The position numbers and the translations under genes are program-made. From Streptomyces werraensis (GTDB lineage: Bacteria > Actinomycetota > Actinomycetes > Streptomycetales > Streptomycetaceae): 64,000 nucleotides of DNA. The notes beneath the pieces are model-generated. The model saw only the letters and a list, made by a program, of their open reading frames with translations. It did no database searches and was not told the origin of the DNA. This document shows, piece by piece, positions 1 to 8,417 of this stretch (position 1 is the first letter of the stretch; the number at the start of each line of letters is the position of its first letter). The stretch lies in the NCBI GenBank assembly GCA_014656175.1, contig BNBX01000008.1, positions 163,815 to 227,814 on the forward strand, in the 5' to 3' direction.

Positions 1-146
1 CCCCCGACCCCGCGTCGCTGAAGCGGCTGGCGCTGCGGCTCGGCCGCGACGGACGCATCGTGGAGCCGCGGGAACTGGCCGAGAGCGCCCGCCGGGCGGC
101 GCGTGAGGCGCTGGAGGCGTACGACGGGGCCGGGGCGGCGGGATGA
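1..146 (+). CDS. pafC: PafC-type WYL-domain transcriptional regulator, C-terminal end only
   Basis: Only the last 47 residues are present; the reading frame runs in from the left edge and stops with TGA at 144-146. The visible part (SLKRLALRLGRDGRIVEP followed by an Ala/Arg-rich helix ending EALEAYDGAG) resembles the C-terminal WCX segment of actinobacterial PafB/PafC proteins, where an arginine-rich strand is followed by 'VxEPxELA' and an amphipathic helix. In mycobacteria pafB-pafC lies directly upstream of tatA-tatC-helY, the order seen here, which is the main reason for the assignment. Known role in the family: PafB and PafC form a DNA-damage-responsive transcription activator. The fragment is too short for a certain call; a different WYL protein is possible. 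Confidence 0.65.
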   Translation, partial: PDPASLKRLALRLGRDGRIVEPRELAESARRAAREALEAYDGAGAAG

Positions 147-177
147 CCGGGCAGGACGACAGTCAGGAGCGAGGGCT

Positions 178-471
178 TTGAGCGAGTCGGCGACCACAGG
201 GGCACGAGGCATGACGGCGGCGTCCGCGTTCGCCGGGATGAGGAACGTGGCCCCGGTGATGTTCCGGGCGGGCTGCCCGGACTGCCGGGAGCGCTTCGAA
301 CTGTCCGCGAGCGCGCTGCGGCTGGCCATCGGCGCCAGCAGCCGCACCACCTTCTACTCCTTCACCTGCCCCGAGTGCGGCGCCGCCGTCCGCAAGCCGG
401 CGGGGGAGCGGATCGTCGAGCTGCTCACCGGCGGCGGGGTGCGTACGCTCCGGCTGCACTCGACCGTCTAG
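178..471 (+). CDS. small CxxC...CxxC zinc-ribbon-like protein
   Basis: A 97-residue protein if started at the TTG at 178, which has an AGGAG eight bases upstream (165-169); an ATG at 211 would give 86 residues. It carries two Cys pairs, GCPDCRE and FTCPECGA, about 35 residues apart, the usual spacing of a treble-clef or zinc-ribbon knuckle, followed by a short helix and a basic C-terminus. No signal peptide or membrane segment. It sits 31 bp after pafC on the same strand and 9 bp before the next small gene. Function unknown; zinc binding is inferred from the cysteines only. Confidence 0.6.
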   Translation: MSESATTGARGMTAASAFAGMRNVAPVMFRAGCPDCRERFELSASALRLAIGASSRTTFYSFTCPECGAAVRKPAGERIVELLTGGGVRTLRLHSTV

Positions 472-480
472 GCTCGACCC

Positions 481-675
481 ATGTTCTGGCCGATGTTCGC
501 CGTGGCCCTGGGATTCCTGGGGCTGACGGTGCTCGCAGTGCTCGCCGTCCGGGTGTTCGTCGAGGCGGAGCGCCTCGGCAGGCAGGTCGCGGACTCGGCC
601 CGCCGCATCGGCCGCGCGGCCGAGGACCTGGAGCGGGCGGCGGAGAGCACGGCCCGCTCGGCGGAGGCCCTGTGA
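481..675 (+). CDS. small single-pass membrane protein
   Basis: A 64-residue protein. Residues 4-27 form one hydrophobic helix (FAVALGFLGLTVLAVLAVRVF) and the rest is a charged amphipathic helix (EAERLGRQVADSARRIGRAAEDLERAAESTARSAEAL) with heptad-like Ala/Leu spacing, suggesting a short cytoplasmic coiled coil. There is no Shine-Dalgarno sequence; instead TAGGCT ends 7 bases before the ATG, so the mRNA may be leaderless. It lies between pafC and tatA. Its shape recalls small scaffold or DUF948-like proteins, but I do not recognise a family and give no function. Confidence 0.6.
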   Translation: MFWPMFAVALGFLGLTVLAVLAVRVFVEAERLGRQVADSARRIGRAAEDLERAAESTARSAEAL

Positions 676-701
676 CCCGCGGCGGCGCCGGCGGGTCACA
701 G
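670..701 (+). terminator. stem-loop terminator overlapping the stop codon of the small membrane protein
   Basis: An 11-bp perfect inverted repeat (CTGTGACCCGC at 670-680 and GCGGGTCACAG at 691-701) with a 10-nt loop. The TGA stop (673-675) lies inside the 5' arm. There is no T-tract, as is usual in Streptomyces. It would separate the upstream genes from tatA. Confidence 0.6.
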
Positions 702-815
702 CCGTCCGGACGGGGCGTTGTCGCCGCCCTGTCACGGGCCGGGGCCCGGCAGGTACGCTGCTGATCGCGGCCCGGAGAACGAGGCACGGGCCGCGGACGG
801 GAGTACGCACAGGGA

Positions 816-846
816 TTGCCGGACGTTTACCTCTGGGCGTTACGAT
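816..846 (+). promoter_or_regulatory. candidate tatA promoter
   Basis: TTGCCG at 816-821 and TACGAT at 841-846 with 19 bp between them resemble the -35 and -10 elements of a HrdB-type promoter. Transcription would start near 853, leaving a leader of about 78 nt before tatA. The spacing is slightly long, and a second TACGCT hexamer at 752-757 could be an additional -10. Confidence 0.35.
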
Positions 847-873
847 CGCTGTCTGCACCGTCCTTCGGACGCA

Positions 874-891
874 TGTCCGACCGGTCGGACA
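874..891. repeat. 18-bp perfect palindrome in the tatA leader
   Basis: TGTCCGACC/GGTCGGACA is perfectly self-complementary. It lies 39 bp before the tatA ATG and just after the candidate promoter, so it could be a repressor operator or, in RNA, a loopless hairpin. Nothing in the sequence tells which. Confidence 0.5.
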
Positions 892-930
892 GCCCCCCAC
901 CCACCCGCCTCGGTGAGAAGGTAAAGACTT

Positions 931-1212
931 ATGGGACGGCTCGGACCTACCGAGATCATTCTGATCCTCGTCGTCATCATCCTGCTGTTCGGCGCCAAGA
1001 AGCTCCCCGACATGGCGCGGTCGCTCGGCAAGTCCGCCCGCATCCTGAAGAGCGAGGCGAAGGCGATGAAGGAGGACAACAAGTCCTCCGCTCCGGCCGA
1101 CCCGCCGGCCAATGGCGAGCAGCCCCCGGCGCAGCGCACCATCCAGGCCGCCCCCGGCGACGTGACCAGCTCCCGCCCGGTCACCGAGCCGACGGACACG
1201 ACCAAGCGCTGA
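931..1212 (+). CDS. tatA: Sec-independent (twin-arginine) translocase subunit TatA
   Basis: A 93-residue TatA. The short N-terminus (MGRLGPTE) leads into one membrane helix (residues 8-22, IILILVVIILLFGAK), the conserved F-G hinge and an amphipathic helix (KKLPDMARSLGKSARILKSEAKAMK), then a disordered Pro/Thr-rich tail. In the family TatA oligomerises at the plasma membrane and, with TatC, lets folded proteins with an RR signal cross. The ATG at 931 has a GAAGG about 10 bases upstream. tatC follows after 47 bp. Two proteins encoded in this window (at 53.2 and 59.0 kb) carry Tat-like signals and are possible clients. Confidence 0.95.
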   Translation: MGRLGPTEIILILVVIILLFGAKKLPDMARSLGKSARILKSEAKAMKEDNKSSAPADPPANGEQPPAQRTIQAAPGDVTSSRPVTEPTDTTKR

Positions 1213-1259
1213 CGCAGGGCCGGTGACGTCCGGCCCGCCGCACGAGATGGGAACGTGGG

Positions 1260-2174
1260 TTGCTCAAGTCTGCCCGCACACAGCAGAGGGATCCCGAGGG
1301 GCGCATGCCTCTTGTGGAACACCTGCGTGAGCTGCGGAACCGCCTGGCCAAGGCCGTGCTCGCGATCGTCGTGGTGTCGGTCGTCGCCGCCTTCTACAGC
1401 GAACAGCTCATGCAGTTCCTGGCCGAGCCGGTGCCCAAGTGCGACTCCCTGACGAACAGCGACGGCGGCAACTGCGCCATCGTGTCGTTCAACACACTGA
1501 CGTCGCCGTTCACCACGACGATCAAGGTGAGCCTCATGGCGGGCCTGGTCGTCTCCAGCCCGGTCTGGCTCTACCAGCTGTGGGCCTTCGTCGCCCCCGG
1601 TCTGCACCGGCACGAGAAGAAGTACACCTACGTCTTCACTGCGGCCGCGGTGCCGCTGTTCGCCGGCGGCGCCCTCCTCTCGTACGTCATCCTCCCGGTC
1701 AGCATCAAGGTGCTGCTCAGTCTCACGCCCGGGGGATCGGCGAACATCCTGTCGCTCGACGAGGTCCTCGACTTCACCATCCGCATGGTGCTGGTCTTCG
1801 GCCTGGCCTTCGAGCTGCCCCTGCTCCTGATCATGCTCAACATGGTGGGCATCGTGTCCGGCCGCCGGATGGCGGGCTGGTGGCGCGGTGTCGTCATGGG
1901 CGTCTTCATCTTCGGCGCGGTCGCCACGCCCACCACCGACCCGGTGGGCATGCTGGCGCTGTCCGGGCCGATCGTCGTCCTGTACTTCGTCGCCGTCGGC
2001 TTCTCGCTGCTGAACGACAGACGGCGCGCCCGCAAGGAGTCCGAGGGGCCCTCCGACGACGAGGCCTCCGTGCTCGACCACACCCCGGAAGCGGTCGAAC
2101 CGGCCGAACCGGTCGCCGCGCTGCCCGAGCAGACCTCCCGGGACCGCGTCAACGGTTATGACGACGTGACCTGA
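1260..2174 (+). CDS. tatC: Sec-independent (twin-arginine) translocase subunit TatC
   Basis: A 304-residue protein with the six-helix TatC layout. The cytoplasmic N-terminus holds the signal-peptide-recognition segment (PLVEHLRELRNRL, residues 17-29), and the conserved motif FELPLLL occurs near residue 185. TatC binds the twin-arginine signal and recruits TatA in the plasma membrane. The start is a TTG at 1260 with GGGAACG upstream; an ATG at 1305 would remove 15 residues but keep the recognition segment. The C-terminal tail of about 55 residues is acidic and Pro/Ala-rich. Gene order tatA-tatC-lipid kinase-helY is the actinobacterial norm. Confidence 0.95.
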   Translation: MLKSARTQQRDPEGRMPLVEHLRELRNRLAKAVLAIVVVSVVAAFYSEQLMQFLAEPVPKCDSLTNSDGGNCAIVSFNTLTSPFTTTIKVSLMAGLVVSSPVWLYQLWAFVAPGLHRHEKKYTYVFTAAAVPLFAGGALLSYVILPVSIKVLLSLTPGGSANILSLDEVLDFTIRMVLVFGLAFELPLLLIMLNMVGIVSGRRMAGWWRGVVMGVFIFGAVATPTTDPVGMLALSGPIVVLYFVAVGFSLLNDRRRARKESEGPSDDEASVLDHTPEAVEPAEPVAALPEQTSRDRVNGYDDVT

Positions 2175-2192
2175 GGACGAGCCGGCACCTCG

Positions 2193-2206
2193 TAGGGTCA
2201 CTCCCG
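2193..2206 (+). promoter_or_regulatory. leaderless promoter for the lipid kinase gene
   Basis: TAGGGT at 2193-2198 matches the HrdB-type -10 consensus and ends 7 bases before the GTG start at 2206, so transcription is expected to begin at or next to the start codon. No Shine-Dalgarno sequence is present. tatC ends only 31 bp upstream, so the gene may also be read from tatAC. Confidence 0.5.
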
Positions 2207-3096
2207 TGACCAGCGAGATCACCCTCTTCGTGAACCCCACCGCGGGCGGCGGCCGGGGCGCCCGTGCGGCGCGGTCGGCCGCCTCCGCGCTGCGCGACGC
2301 CGGCTTCCACGTCAGCGCCGTGACGGGCGACGGCCCCGAGGACGCGCTGTCCCGGGCGCGCACCGCCGTCGAGGAGGGCACCGGGGCCCTGATCGCCGTC
2401 GGCGGCGACGGCATGGCCAACCTCGCCCTGCAGGCCGTCGTCGGCACCGGCACCCCCTTCGGTCTGGTGGCCGCGGGCACCGGCAACGACTTCGCCCGGG
2501 CACTCGGCATGCCTCTGCGCGAACCCGCCACGTCCGGCCGGATGATCGCCGACGCCCTCAAGAGCGGCCGCTCCCGTGACGTCGACCTCGGCCGAGTCGG
2601 CGACCGCTGGTTCGGGGCCGTGCTCGCCTCCGGCTTCGACTCCCGGGTCAACGACCGGGGCAACCGGATGCGCGCCCCCCTCGGCCGCTTCAAGTACGAC
2701 GTGGCGATGGTCGCCGAGCTGGCCGCCTTCCGGCCGCTGCCGTACCGGATCACGCTGGACGGCGGGGAGGTCCACGAGGTCGAGGCGACGCTGGTGGCCG
2801 TGGGGAACGGGCCGTCGTACGGCGGGGGCATGCGGATATGCCCGGGCGCCGACCTCACCGACGGACTGTTCGACATCACCGTGGTCGGCGAGTGCAGCCG
2901 GGCCACGCTGCTGCGGGTGTTCCCGCGGGTCTACAAGGGGACGCACGTCGACCACCCCGTGGTGACCGTCATGCGGGCGGCGAGCGTGGAACTGGTCGCC
3001 GAGGACGTCACCGGCTACGCGGACGGCGAGTACGTCGGGCCGCTGCCGCTGACCGCCCGCTGCGTGCCGGGGGCGGTCCGGGTCGTCGGCCCCTGA
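2206..3096 (+). CDS. diacylglycerol/lipid kinase family protein
   Basis: A 296-residue protein of the DagK_cat superfamily (DgkB/YegS-like). The nucleotide-binding motif GGDGMANLALQ lies at about residues 65-75 (family norm GGDGTxN; here Met replaces Thr), and the second signature GTGNDFARALG at about 91-101. The rest is the beta-sandwich C-terminal domain. Members phosphorylate diacylglycerol or related lipids at the inner face of the membrane with ATP, usually recycling diacylglycerol to phosphatidate. There is no signal or membrane segment. It lies between tatC and helY on the same strand. The lipid substrate cannot be read from the sequence. Confidence 0.85.
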   Translation: MTSEITLFVNPTAGGGRGARAARSAASALRDAGFHVSAVTGDGPEDALSRARTAVEEGTGALIAVGGDGMANLALQAVVGTGTPFGLVAAGTGNDFARALGMPLREPATSGRMIADALKSGRSRDVDLGRVGDRWFGAVLASGFDSRVNDRGNRMRAPLGRFKYDVAMVAELAAFRPLPYRITLDGGEVHEVEATLVAVGNGPSYGGGMRICPGADLTDGLFDITVVGECSRATLLRVFPRVYKGTHVDHPVVTVMRAASVELVAEDVTGYADGEYVGPLPLTARCVPGAVRVVGP

Positions 3097-3178
3097 GCGG
3101 GCGTCGCCGCACCTCACGTGGCCGATCCGGATAATGATCGTCACGTTGTCGGTGCGGCCCGGTACGCTCGAAAGCACG

Positions 3179-5992
3179 ATGACAGAGGACCTCTCACCGG
3201 CCGAGCGGTACGCGGCAGCACGCAGGCGCGCTGCCGAGCAGGCCACCTCGCTCGCCTCCTTCCGCGAGATGTACGACTTCGGCCTCGACCCCTTCCAGGT
3301 GGAGGCCTGCCGGGCCCTCGAGGCCGGAAAGGGCGTGCTGGTCGCCGCCCCCACCGGATCCGGCAAGACGATCGTCGGCGAGTTCGCCGTCCACCTCGCC
3401 CTCCAGGAGGGCAGGAAGTGCTTCTACACGACGCCCATCAAGGCGCTGTCGAACCAGAAGTACGCCGACCTGTGCCGCCGCTACGGCACCGACAAGGTGG
3501 GCCTGCTCACCGGTGACAACAGCGTCAATTCCGAGGCGCCCGTGGTCGTGATGACCACCGAGGTCCTGCGGAACATGCTGTACGCCGGGTCGCGGACCCT
3601 CCTCGGCCTCGGCTACGTGGTGATGGACGAGGTGCACTACCTCTCCGACCGCTTCCGGGGCGCCGTCTGGGAGGAAGTGATCATCCACCTCCCGGAGTCG
3701 GTGACGCTGGTGTCCCTGTCGGCGACCGTGTCCAACGCCGAGGAGTTCGGCGACTGGCTGGACACCGTCCGCGGCGACACCGAGGTGATCGTCTCCGAGC
3801 ACCGGCCCGTGCCGCTGTTCCAGCACGTGCTGGCGGGCCGCCGGATGTACGACCTTTTCGAGGAGGGGGAGGGCCACAAGAAGGCCGTCAACCCCGACCT
3901 GACGCGCATGGCCCGGCTGGAGGCGAGCCGCCCGTCCTGGGGCGACCGCCGCCGGGGCCGCAACGGCATGCGGGAGGCGGACCGCGAGCGGGAGCGCAGA
4001 CAGCGCTCGCGCGTGTGGACGCCGAGCCGGCCGGAGGTCATCGAGCGGCTCGACGCCGAGGGTCTGCTGCCCGCCATCACGTTCATCTTCAGCCGGGCCG
4101 CCTGCGAGGCCGCGGTGCAGCAGTGCCTGTACGCGGGGCTGCGGCTCAACGACGAGGAGGCACGGGCCCAGGTCCGCGACCTGGTCGAGGAGCGCACCGC
4201 CTCCATCCCGGCCGAGGACCTGCACGTCCTCGGCTACTACGAGTGGCTGGAGGGCCTCGAGCGGGGCATAGCCGCGCACCACGCGGGCATGCTGCCGACC
4301 TTCAAGGAGGTCGTCGAGGAGCTGTTCGTGCGCGGTCTGGTGAAGGCCGTGTTCGCGACCGAGACCCTGGCCCTGGGCATCAACATGCCCGCGCGCTCGG
4401 TGGTGCTGGAGAAACTCGTCAAGTGGAACGGCGAGCAGCACGCCGACATCACCCCCGGCGAGTACACCCAGCTGACCGGCCGGGCGGGCCGCCGCGGCAT
4501 CGACGTCGAGGGCCACGCCGTGGTGCTGTGGCAGCGCGGGATGAACCCCGAGCACCTGGCGGGACTGGCCGGCACGCGCACATATCCGCTGCGCTCCAGC
4601 TTCAAGCCGTCGTACAACATGGCGGTCAACCTGGTCGAGCAGTTCGGGCGGCACCGCTCGCGGGAGCTGCTGGAGACGTCGTTCGCGCAGTTCCAGGCGG
4701 ACAAGTCGGTCGTCGGCATCTCGCGTCAGGTGCAGCGCAACGAGGAGGGCCTCGAGGGCTACAAGGCCTCGATGACCTGCCATCTCGGCGACTTCGAGGA
4801 GTACGCGCGGCTCCGCCGTGAGCTGAAGGACCGGGAGAACGAGCTGGCCCGCCAGGGGCAGGTGCAGCGGCGCGCGGAGGCGGCCGTCGCGCTGGAGAAG
4901 CTCAGGCCCGGTGACGTCATCCACGTGCCCACCGGCAAGTACGCCGGACTGGCGCTGGTGCTCGACCCGGGGCTGCCCGCCGGCCGGACCAACGGCCACC
5001 GTGGCGTGGAGTACCACGACGGTCCGCGTCCGCTGGTGCTGACCGCCGAGCGCCAGGTGAAGCGGCTGGCGTCGGTCGACTTCCCGGTGCCCGTGGAGGC
5101 GCTGGAGCGGATGCGGATCCCGAAGTCGTTCAACCCGCGCTCCCCGCAGTCCCGCCGGGACCTCGCCTCCGCGCTGCGCACCAAGGCCGGCCACATCGTG
5201 CCGGACCGGCACCGCAAGAACCGCGCCCCGGCCGCCGACGACCGGGAGATCGCGCGGCTGCGCAAGGCGCTGCGGGCGCACCCGTGCCACGGCTGCCAGG
5301 ACCGCGAGGACCACGCCCGCTGGGCGGAGCGCTACCACCGGCTGATGCGGGACACCTCGCAGCTGGAGCGGCGCATCGAGGGCCGGACGAACACCATCGC
5401 CCGCACCTTCGACCGGATCGTCGCGCTGCTGACCGAGATGGACTATCTGCGCGGCGACGAGGTCACCGAGCACGGCAGGCGGCTGGCCCGGCTGTACGGC
5501 GAGCTGGACCTGCTGGCCAGTGAATGCCTGCGCGAGCGGGTCTGGGAGGGCCTCGGCCCCGCCGAACTCGCCGCGTGCGTCTCGGCGCTGGTGTACGAGT
5601 CGCGGGTCGCGGACGACGCGGCGGCGCCGAAGCTGCCCTCGGGCAGGGCGAAGGCGGCGCTCGGCGAGATGGTCCGCATCTGGGGCCGGCTGGACGCGCT
5701 GGAGGAGGACTTCCGGATCAGCCAGACCGAGGGCGTGGGCCAGCGCGAGCCCGATCTCGGCTTCGCCTGGGCCGCCTACATGTGGGCCTCCGGCAAGGGC
5801 CTCGACGAGGTGCTGCGCGAGGCGGAGATGCCGGCCGGCGACTTCGTGCGCTGGTGCAAGCAGGTCATCGACGTGCTGGGGCAGATCTCCGCGGCGGCCC
5901 CGGTCGCCGAGGGCTCGACGGTCGCGAAGAACGCCCGCAAGGCGGTGGACGGTCTGCTGCGCGGCGTGGTGGCCTACTCCTCCGTGGGCTGA
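3179..5992 (+). CDS. helY: HelY/Ski2-type DEAD/DExH-box RNA helicase
   Basis: 937 residues from the ATG at 3179. Walker A is APTGSGKT (57-64), followed by the Ski2-type segment TTPIKALSNQKY, the DEVH box in VVMDEVHYLSD (about 148-151), SATVSN (motif III) and QLTGRAGRRGID (motif VI). The C-terminal third is the DSHCT/Mtr4-like region. Mycobacterial HelY is the close functional relative; Ski2-like enzymes unwind RNA for processing or decay in the cytoplasm. An in-frame GTG upstream would extend the protein, but TACGCT ends 10 bases before the ATG, favouring a short-leader or leaderless start here. It closes the pafBC-tatAC-helY neighbourhood; a strong hairpin follows. Confidence 0.92.
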   Translation: MTEDLSPAERYAAARRRAAEQATSLASFREMYDFGLDPFQVEACRALEAGKGVLVAAPTGSGKTIVGEFAVHLALQEGRKCFYTTPIKALSNQKYADLCRRYGTDKVGLLTGDNSVNSEAPVVVMTTEVLRNMLYAGSRTLLGLGYVVMDEVHYLSDRFRGAVWEEVIIHLPESVTLVSLSATVSNAEEFGDWLDTVRGDTEVIVSEHRPVPLFQHVLAGRRMYDLFEEGEGHKKAVNPDLTRMARLEASRPSWGDRRRGRNGMREADRERERRQRSRVWTPSRPEVIERLDAEGLLPAITFIFSRAACEAAVQQCLYAGLRLNDEEARAQVRDLVEERTASIPAEDLHVLGYYEWLEGLERGIAAHHAGMLPTFKEVVEELFVRGLVKAVFATETLALGINMPARSVVLEKLVKWNGEQHADITPGEYTQLTGRAGRRGIDVEGHAVVLWQRGMNPEHLAGLAGTRTYPLRSSFKPSYNMAVNLVEQFGRHRSRELLETSFAQFQADKSVVGISRQVQRNEEGLEGYKASMTCHLGDFEEYARLRRELKDRENELARQGQVQRRAEAAVALEKLRPGDVIHVPTGKYAGLALVLDPGLPAGRTNGHRGVEYHDGPRPLVLTAERQVKRLASVDFPVPVEALERMRIPKSFNPRSPQSRRDLASALRTKAGHIVPDRHRKNRAPAADDREIARLRKALRAHPCHGCQDREDHARWAERYHRLMRDTSQLERRIEGRTNTIARTFDRIVALLTEMDYLRGDEVTEHGRRLARLYGELDLLASECLRERVWEGLGPAELAACVSALVYESRVADDAAAPKLPSGRAKAALGEMVRIWGRLDALEEDFRISQTEGVGQREPDLGFAWAAYMWASGKGLDEVLREAEMPAGDFVRWCKQVIDVLGQISAAAPVAEGSTVAKNARKAVDGLLRGVVAYSSVG

Positions 5993-6011
5993 CCCCGCTC
6001 GGCACTCTCTC

Positions 6012-6048
6012 CGGAAGCCCGGTGCGCCCCCCGCGCGCCGGGCTTCCG
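6012..6048 (+). terminator. helY terminator hairpin
   Basis: Perfect 11-bp arms CGGAAGCCCGG (6012-6022) and CCGGGCTTCCG (6038-6048) around a 15-nt loop, starting 20 bp after the helY stop codon. Confidence 0.75.
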
Positions 6049-6402
6049 CACTGTGCGCGCCCTGGTGCGGCCGCATCACCGGCCGCGCGCGGGGGAAGCA
6101 ATGGGGAGGCCTCCGAGGGACCGTGGATCGCTGCTCCTCAGGTCCGGTTAACCCGTGACGGTGAGCGGTCGTCGTACGCCTGTGTGCCGTGACAGCGTGT
6201 GTTCGAAACATTCCGGACCGTGCAAATGGCCTCGAGCGTACTCCTGCCCCGGGGGCCGTTTCCGGCAGTTGCGGAATATGACATGGCGATGATCCCGTCG
6301 GACTAAGCTCGCCCGCAGCGCACCGAGTTGAGATGAATTCGTGCGCTTGTTCCCTTATGTGCACGTTCCCGACCGTCAGTCGACACGCTTCAGAGGGCTC
6401 AC
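6049..6402 (+). promoter_or_regulatory. long upstream region of the conservon operon
   Basis: About 350 bp without a credible gene. It is less G+C-rich than the surrounding coding DNA, with AT-leaning patches around 6190-6230 and 6270-6370, as expected for a regulated promoter and leader. TAAGCT at 6304-6309 is a possible -10 with GACATG 18 bp upstream as a weak -35. I see no clear operator dyad. Confidence 0.35.
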
Positions 6403-8013
6403 ATGGCGAGTGTCCAACTTCCTTACGCACGCGTGCTGTTGATGCCGGCCATAGTGATGGCCGCGGCGACCGGAGCCGCCGTCGCCCTGGTGGCGGAGCC
6501 CGCCCGGATCGCTGTAGGCGTGTGCGGTGCCGTAGCGACCCTGCTGGTGGCCGGCACCGCGACCGAGGCGGTGCGCCGCGGCCGCGTACTGCGGGAGGCA
6601 CGCGCCGAGCACGAGCGTCACCGTGCGTATCTGGAGGCGCGGATCGCCGCCCACGACACGGAGACCGAGTACTTCATCCAGCAGGTCTTCCCCGCCTGCC
6701 TGAACCACCTGCACGCCGGCAACGAGCCGGACGAGGTGATGCGTGACCTGCCGAGGCTCAACCCGTCCTGGCGGGACCTCCCCACGTACCAGCAGGTGCT
6801 GCTGCGCACGGTCCTCAAGATCATCGACGACGAGGAGAACCTGCGTGACTCCTCGCAGCGCTCCTTCGTCTCCATCGCCCGCCGCGTCCAGGCCATCGTC
6901 CACCAGCAGGCCAAGGAACTGAGGGAGATGGAGGAGGACCACGGCCGCAACCCCGAGGTCTTCGACGACCTCCTGCGCATCGACCACGGCACCGCGCTGA
7001 TCGGCCGCCTCGCCGACTCCATCTCCGTCCTCGGCGGCGGCCGCCCCGGACGCCAGTGGCCCAAGCCGGTCGCGCTCTACAGCGTGCTGCGCGGCGCCAT
7101 GTCCCGCATCCTCGAGTACCGCCGCATCGACCTGAAGTCGATCGCCAAGATCAACATCAAGGGCATCTACGTCGAGCCGGTCATCCACGCCGCCGCCGAA
7201 CTCCTCGACAACGCCACCCGCTACTCGCCGCCCACCAGCAAGGTCAGCGTCACCGCCACCGAGGTGCAGACCGGCGTCGCCATCGAGATCGAGGACGCCG
7301 GCGTCAGCCTCGACGAGCAGGCCCGCGCCCGCATCGAGGGCATCCTCGACCGCGCCCAGCGCGGCGTCGACCTCCAGGAGATCGGCGGCAACCCGCGTCT
7401 CGGCCTCGCCGTCGTCGGCCGTCTGTGCACGCAGTTCAACATGCAGGTGTCGCTGCGCGCCTCCGCGTACGGCGGCGTTCGCGCCGTCCTGGTCGTCCCC
7501 AGCGAGATGATCACCGACCAGCCAGGAGTCGGTCTCGCCCACGGCATCGGCGCCACCGCCGTGCCCCGCCCCGTCGACGCCCTCCCCGGCCCGCAGCGCG
7601 CCCCCAAGAAGCGCCGCCCCACCAGCCCCCGCATCCCCGAGACGGCCGCCGTGGAGGACGACGTCCCCGAGGTGACCGAATGGACCGCGGGCGGCCTCCC
7701 GCAGCGCCGCAGCCGCGTCAGGACCCCGCTCGCCCAGCGTTACGCCGAGCAGGCCGCCGCCGAGCGCGCCGAGCGCGAGGCCAGGGAGCGCGGCGAGGAG
7801 TACCACGACATCTGGGCCGCCGCCGAGCCCGAGAAGAAGAAGCGGCACGACCGCGAACCCGGGCTGTGGGTCGACGCCTTCTGGGAGGGACTGAAGAAGG
7901 ACCTCGACCCGGACGTCCACCCCACCGACTTCACCCGGAACCCGACCGCCTACCTGCATCTCATCAACGAACCGGCCCGCACCGAGGCCGAGGACGAGGG
8001 GGACCTCAAGTGA
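6403..8013 (+). CDS. cvnA9: conservon sensor-kinase-like protein CvnA (RarA-type)
   Basis: A 536-residue membrane protein. Two N-terminal hydrophobic segments (about residues 8-28 and 31-53) anchor it. A helical region with the block RIDHGTALIGRLADSISVLGG, at the position of a dimerisation/phosphoacceptor helix, is followed by a HATPase domain with N-box ELLDNATRYSPP, a G1 box around EDAGVSLDEQ and GNPRLGLAVVGRL. A charged Arg/Lys/Glu-rich cytoplasmic tail follows. Conservon CvnA proteins act with roadblock, DUF742 and GTPase partners in a membrane complex likened to a G-protein-coupled system. Context (downstream of helY; P450 as fifth gene) matches S. coelicolor cvn9/rarABCDE, which affects aerial growth. 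It overlaps cvnB by 4 nt. Confidence 0.88.
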   Translation: MASVQLPYARVLLMPAIVMAAATGAAVALVAEPARIAVGVCGAVATLLVAGTATEAVRRGRVLREARAEHERHRAYLEARIAAHDTETEYFIQQVFPACLNHLHAGNEPDEVMRDLPRLNPSWRDLPTYQQVLLRTVLKIIDDEENLRDSSQRSFVSIARRVQAIVHQQAKELREMEEDHGRNPEVFDDLLRIDHGTALIGRLADSISVLGGGRPGRQWPKPVALYSVLRGAMSRILEYRRIDLKSIAKINIKGIYVEPVIHAAAELLDNATRYSPPTSKVSVTATEVQTGVAIEIEDAGVSLDEQARARIEGILDRAQRGVDLQEIGGNPRLGLAVVGRLCTQFNMQVSLRASAYGGVRAVLVVPSEMITDQPGVGLAHGIGATAVPRPVDALPGPQRAPKKRRPTSPRIPETAAVEDDVPEVTEWTAGGLPQRRSRVRTPLAQRYAEQAAAERAEREARERGEEYHDIWAAAEPEKKKRHDREPGLWVDAFWEGLKKDLDPDVHPTDFTRNPTAYLHLINEPARTEAEDEGDLK

Positions 8014-8417
8014 TCCAGCAACGAGCCAACTTCGACTGGATGCTCAAGGAGCTCGCCGACGGCGTACCCGGCGTCGAGATGATCGTGGTGCTCTCCGCCG
8101 ACGGCCTGCGCATCGCCCGCTACGGCGGCGAGCCGGACGCCGCCGACCGGGTCGCCGCCGCCTGCGCCGGCGTGCAGAGCCTCGCCGCCGCCGTCGCACA
8201 GGAACTGCCGCACGGCGACGGCGAGATGAAGATGGTGCTCATCGAGATCGACGAGGGCTACTTCTACCTGATGGCGGCCGGTGCCAACGCCTACCTCGCG
8301 GTCCTCTCCGACATGACCTGCGAACCCGGCCGCATGGGTGGCATGATGCGCGACCTCGTCGTCCGCATCGGCGCCCATCTGACCAGTCCGCCCCGACGGA
8401 ACGGGCAGACCGTATGA
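8010..8417 (+). CDS. cvnB9: conservon roadblock/LC7 protein CvnB
   Basis: A 135-residue protein starting at the GTG inside the GTGA overlap with cvnA. It is a single roadblock/LC7 domain (FDWMLKELADGVPGVEMIVVLSADGLRIAR..., ending before a short basic tail), the fold of MglB-like regulators of small GTPases. In conservons CvnB is thought to act on the CvnD GTPase at the membrane. The start is fixed by translational coupling: the next upstream start would lie inside cvnA. cvnC begins in an ATGA overlap with its stop codon. Confidence 0.9.
   Translation: MIQQRANFDWMLKELADGVPGVEMIVVLSADGLRIARYGGEPDAADRVAAACAGVQSLAAAVAQELPHGDGEMKMVLIEIDEGYFYLMAAGANAYLAVLSDMTCEPGRMGGMMRDLVVRIGAHLTSPPRRNGQTV

Noticed and set aside
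840..2906. Very long minus-strand open frames opposite tatAC, the lipid kinase, helY, pheT and the arabinofuranosidase
   Set aside because: They mirror the codon periodicity of the plus-strand genes, have Arg/Gly/Val/His-dominated composition and no recognisable domain; typical antisense shadows in high-G+C DNA.
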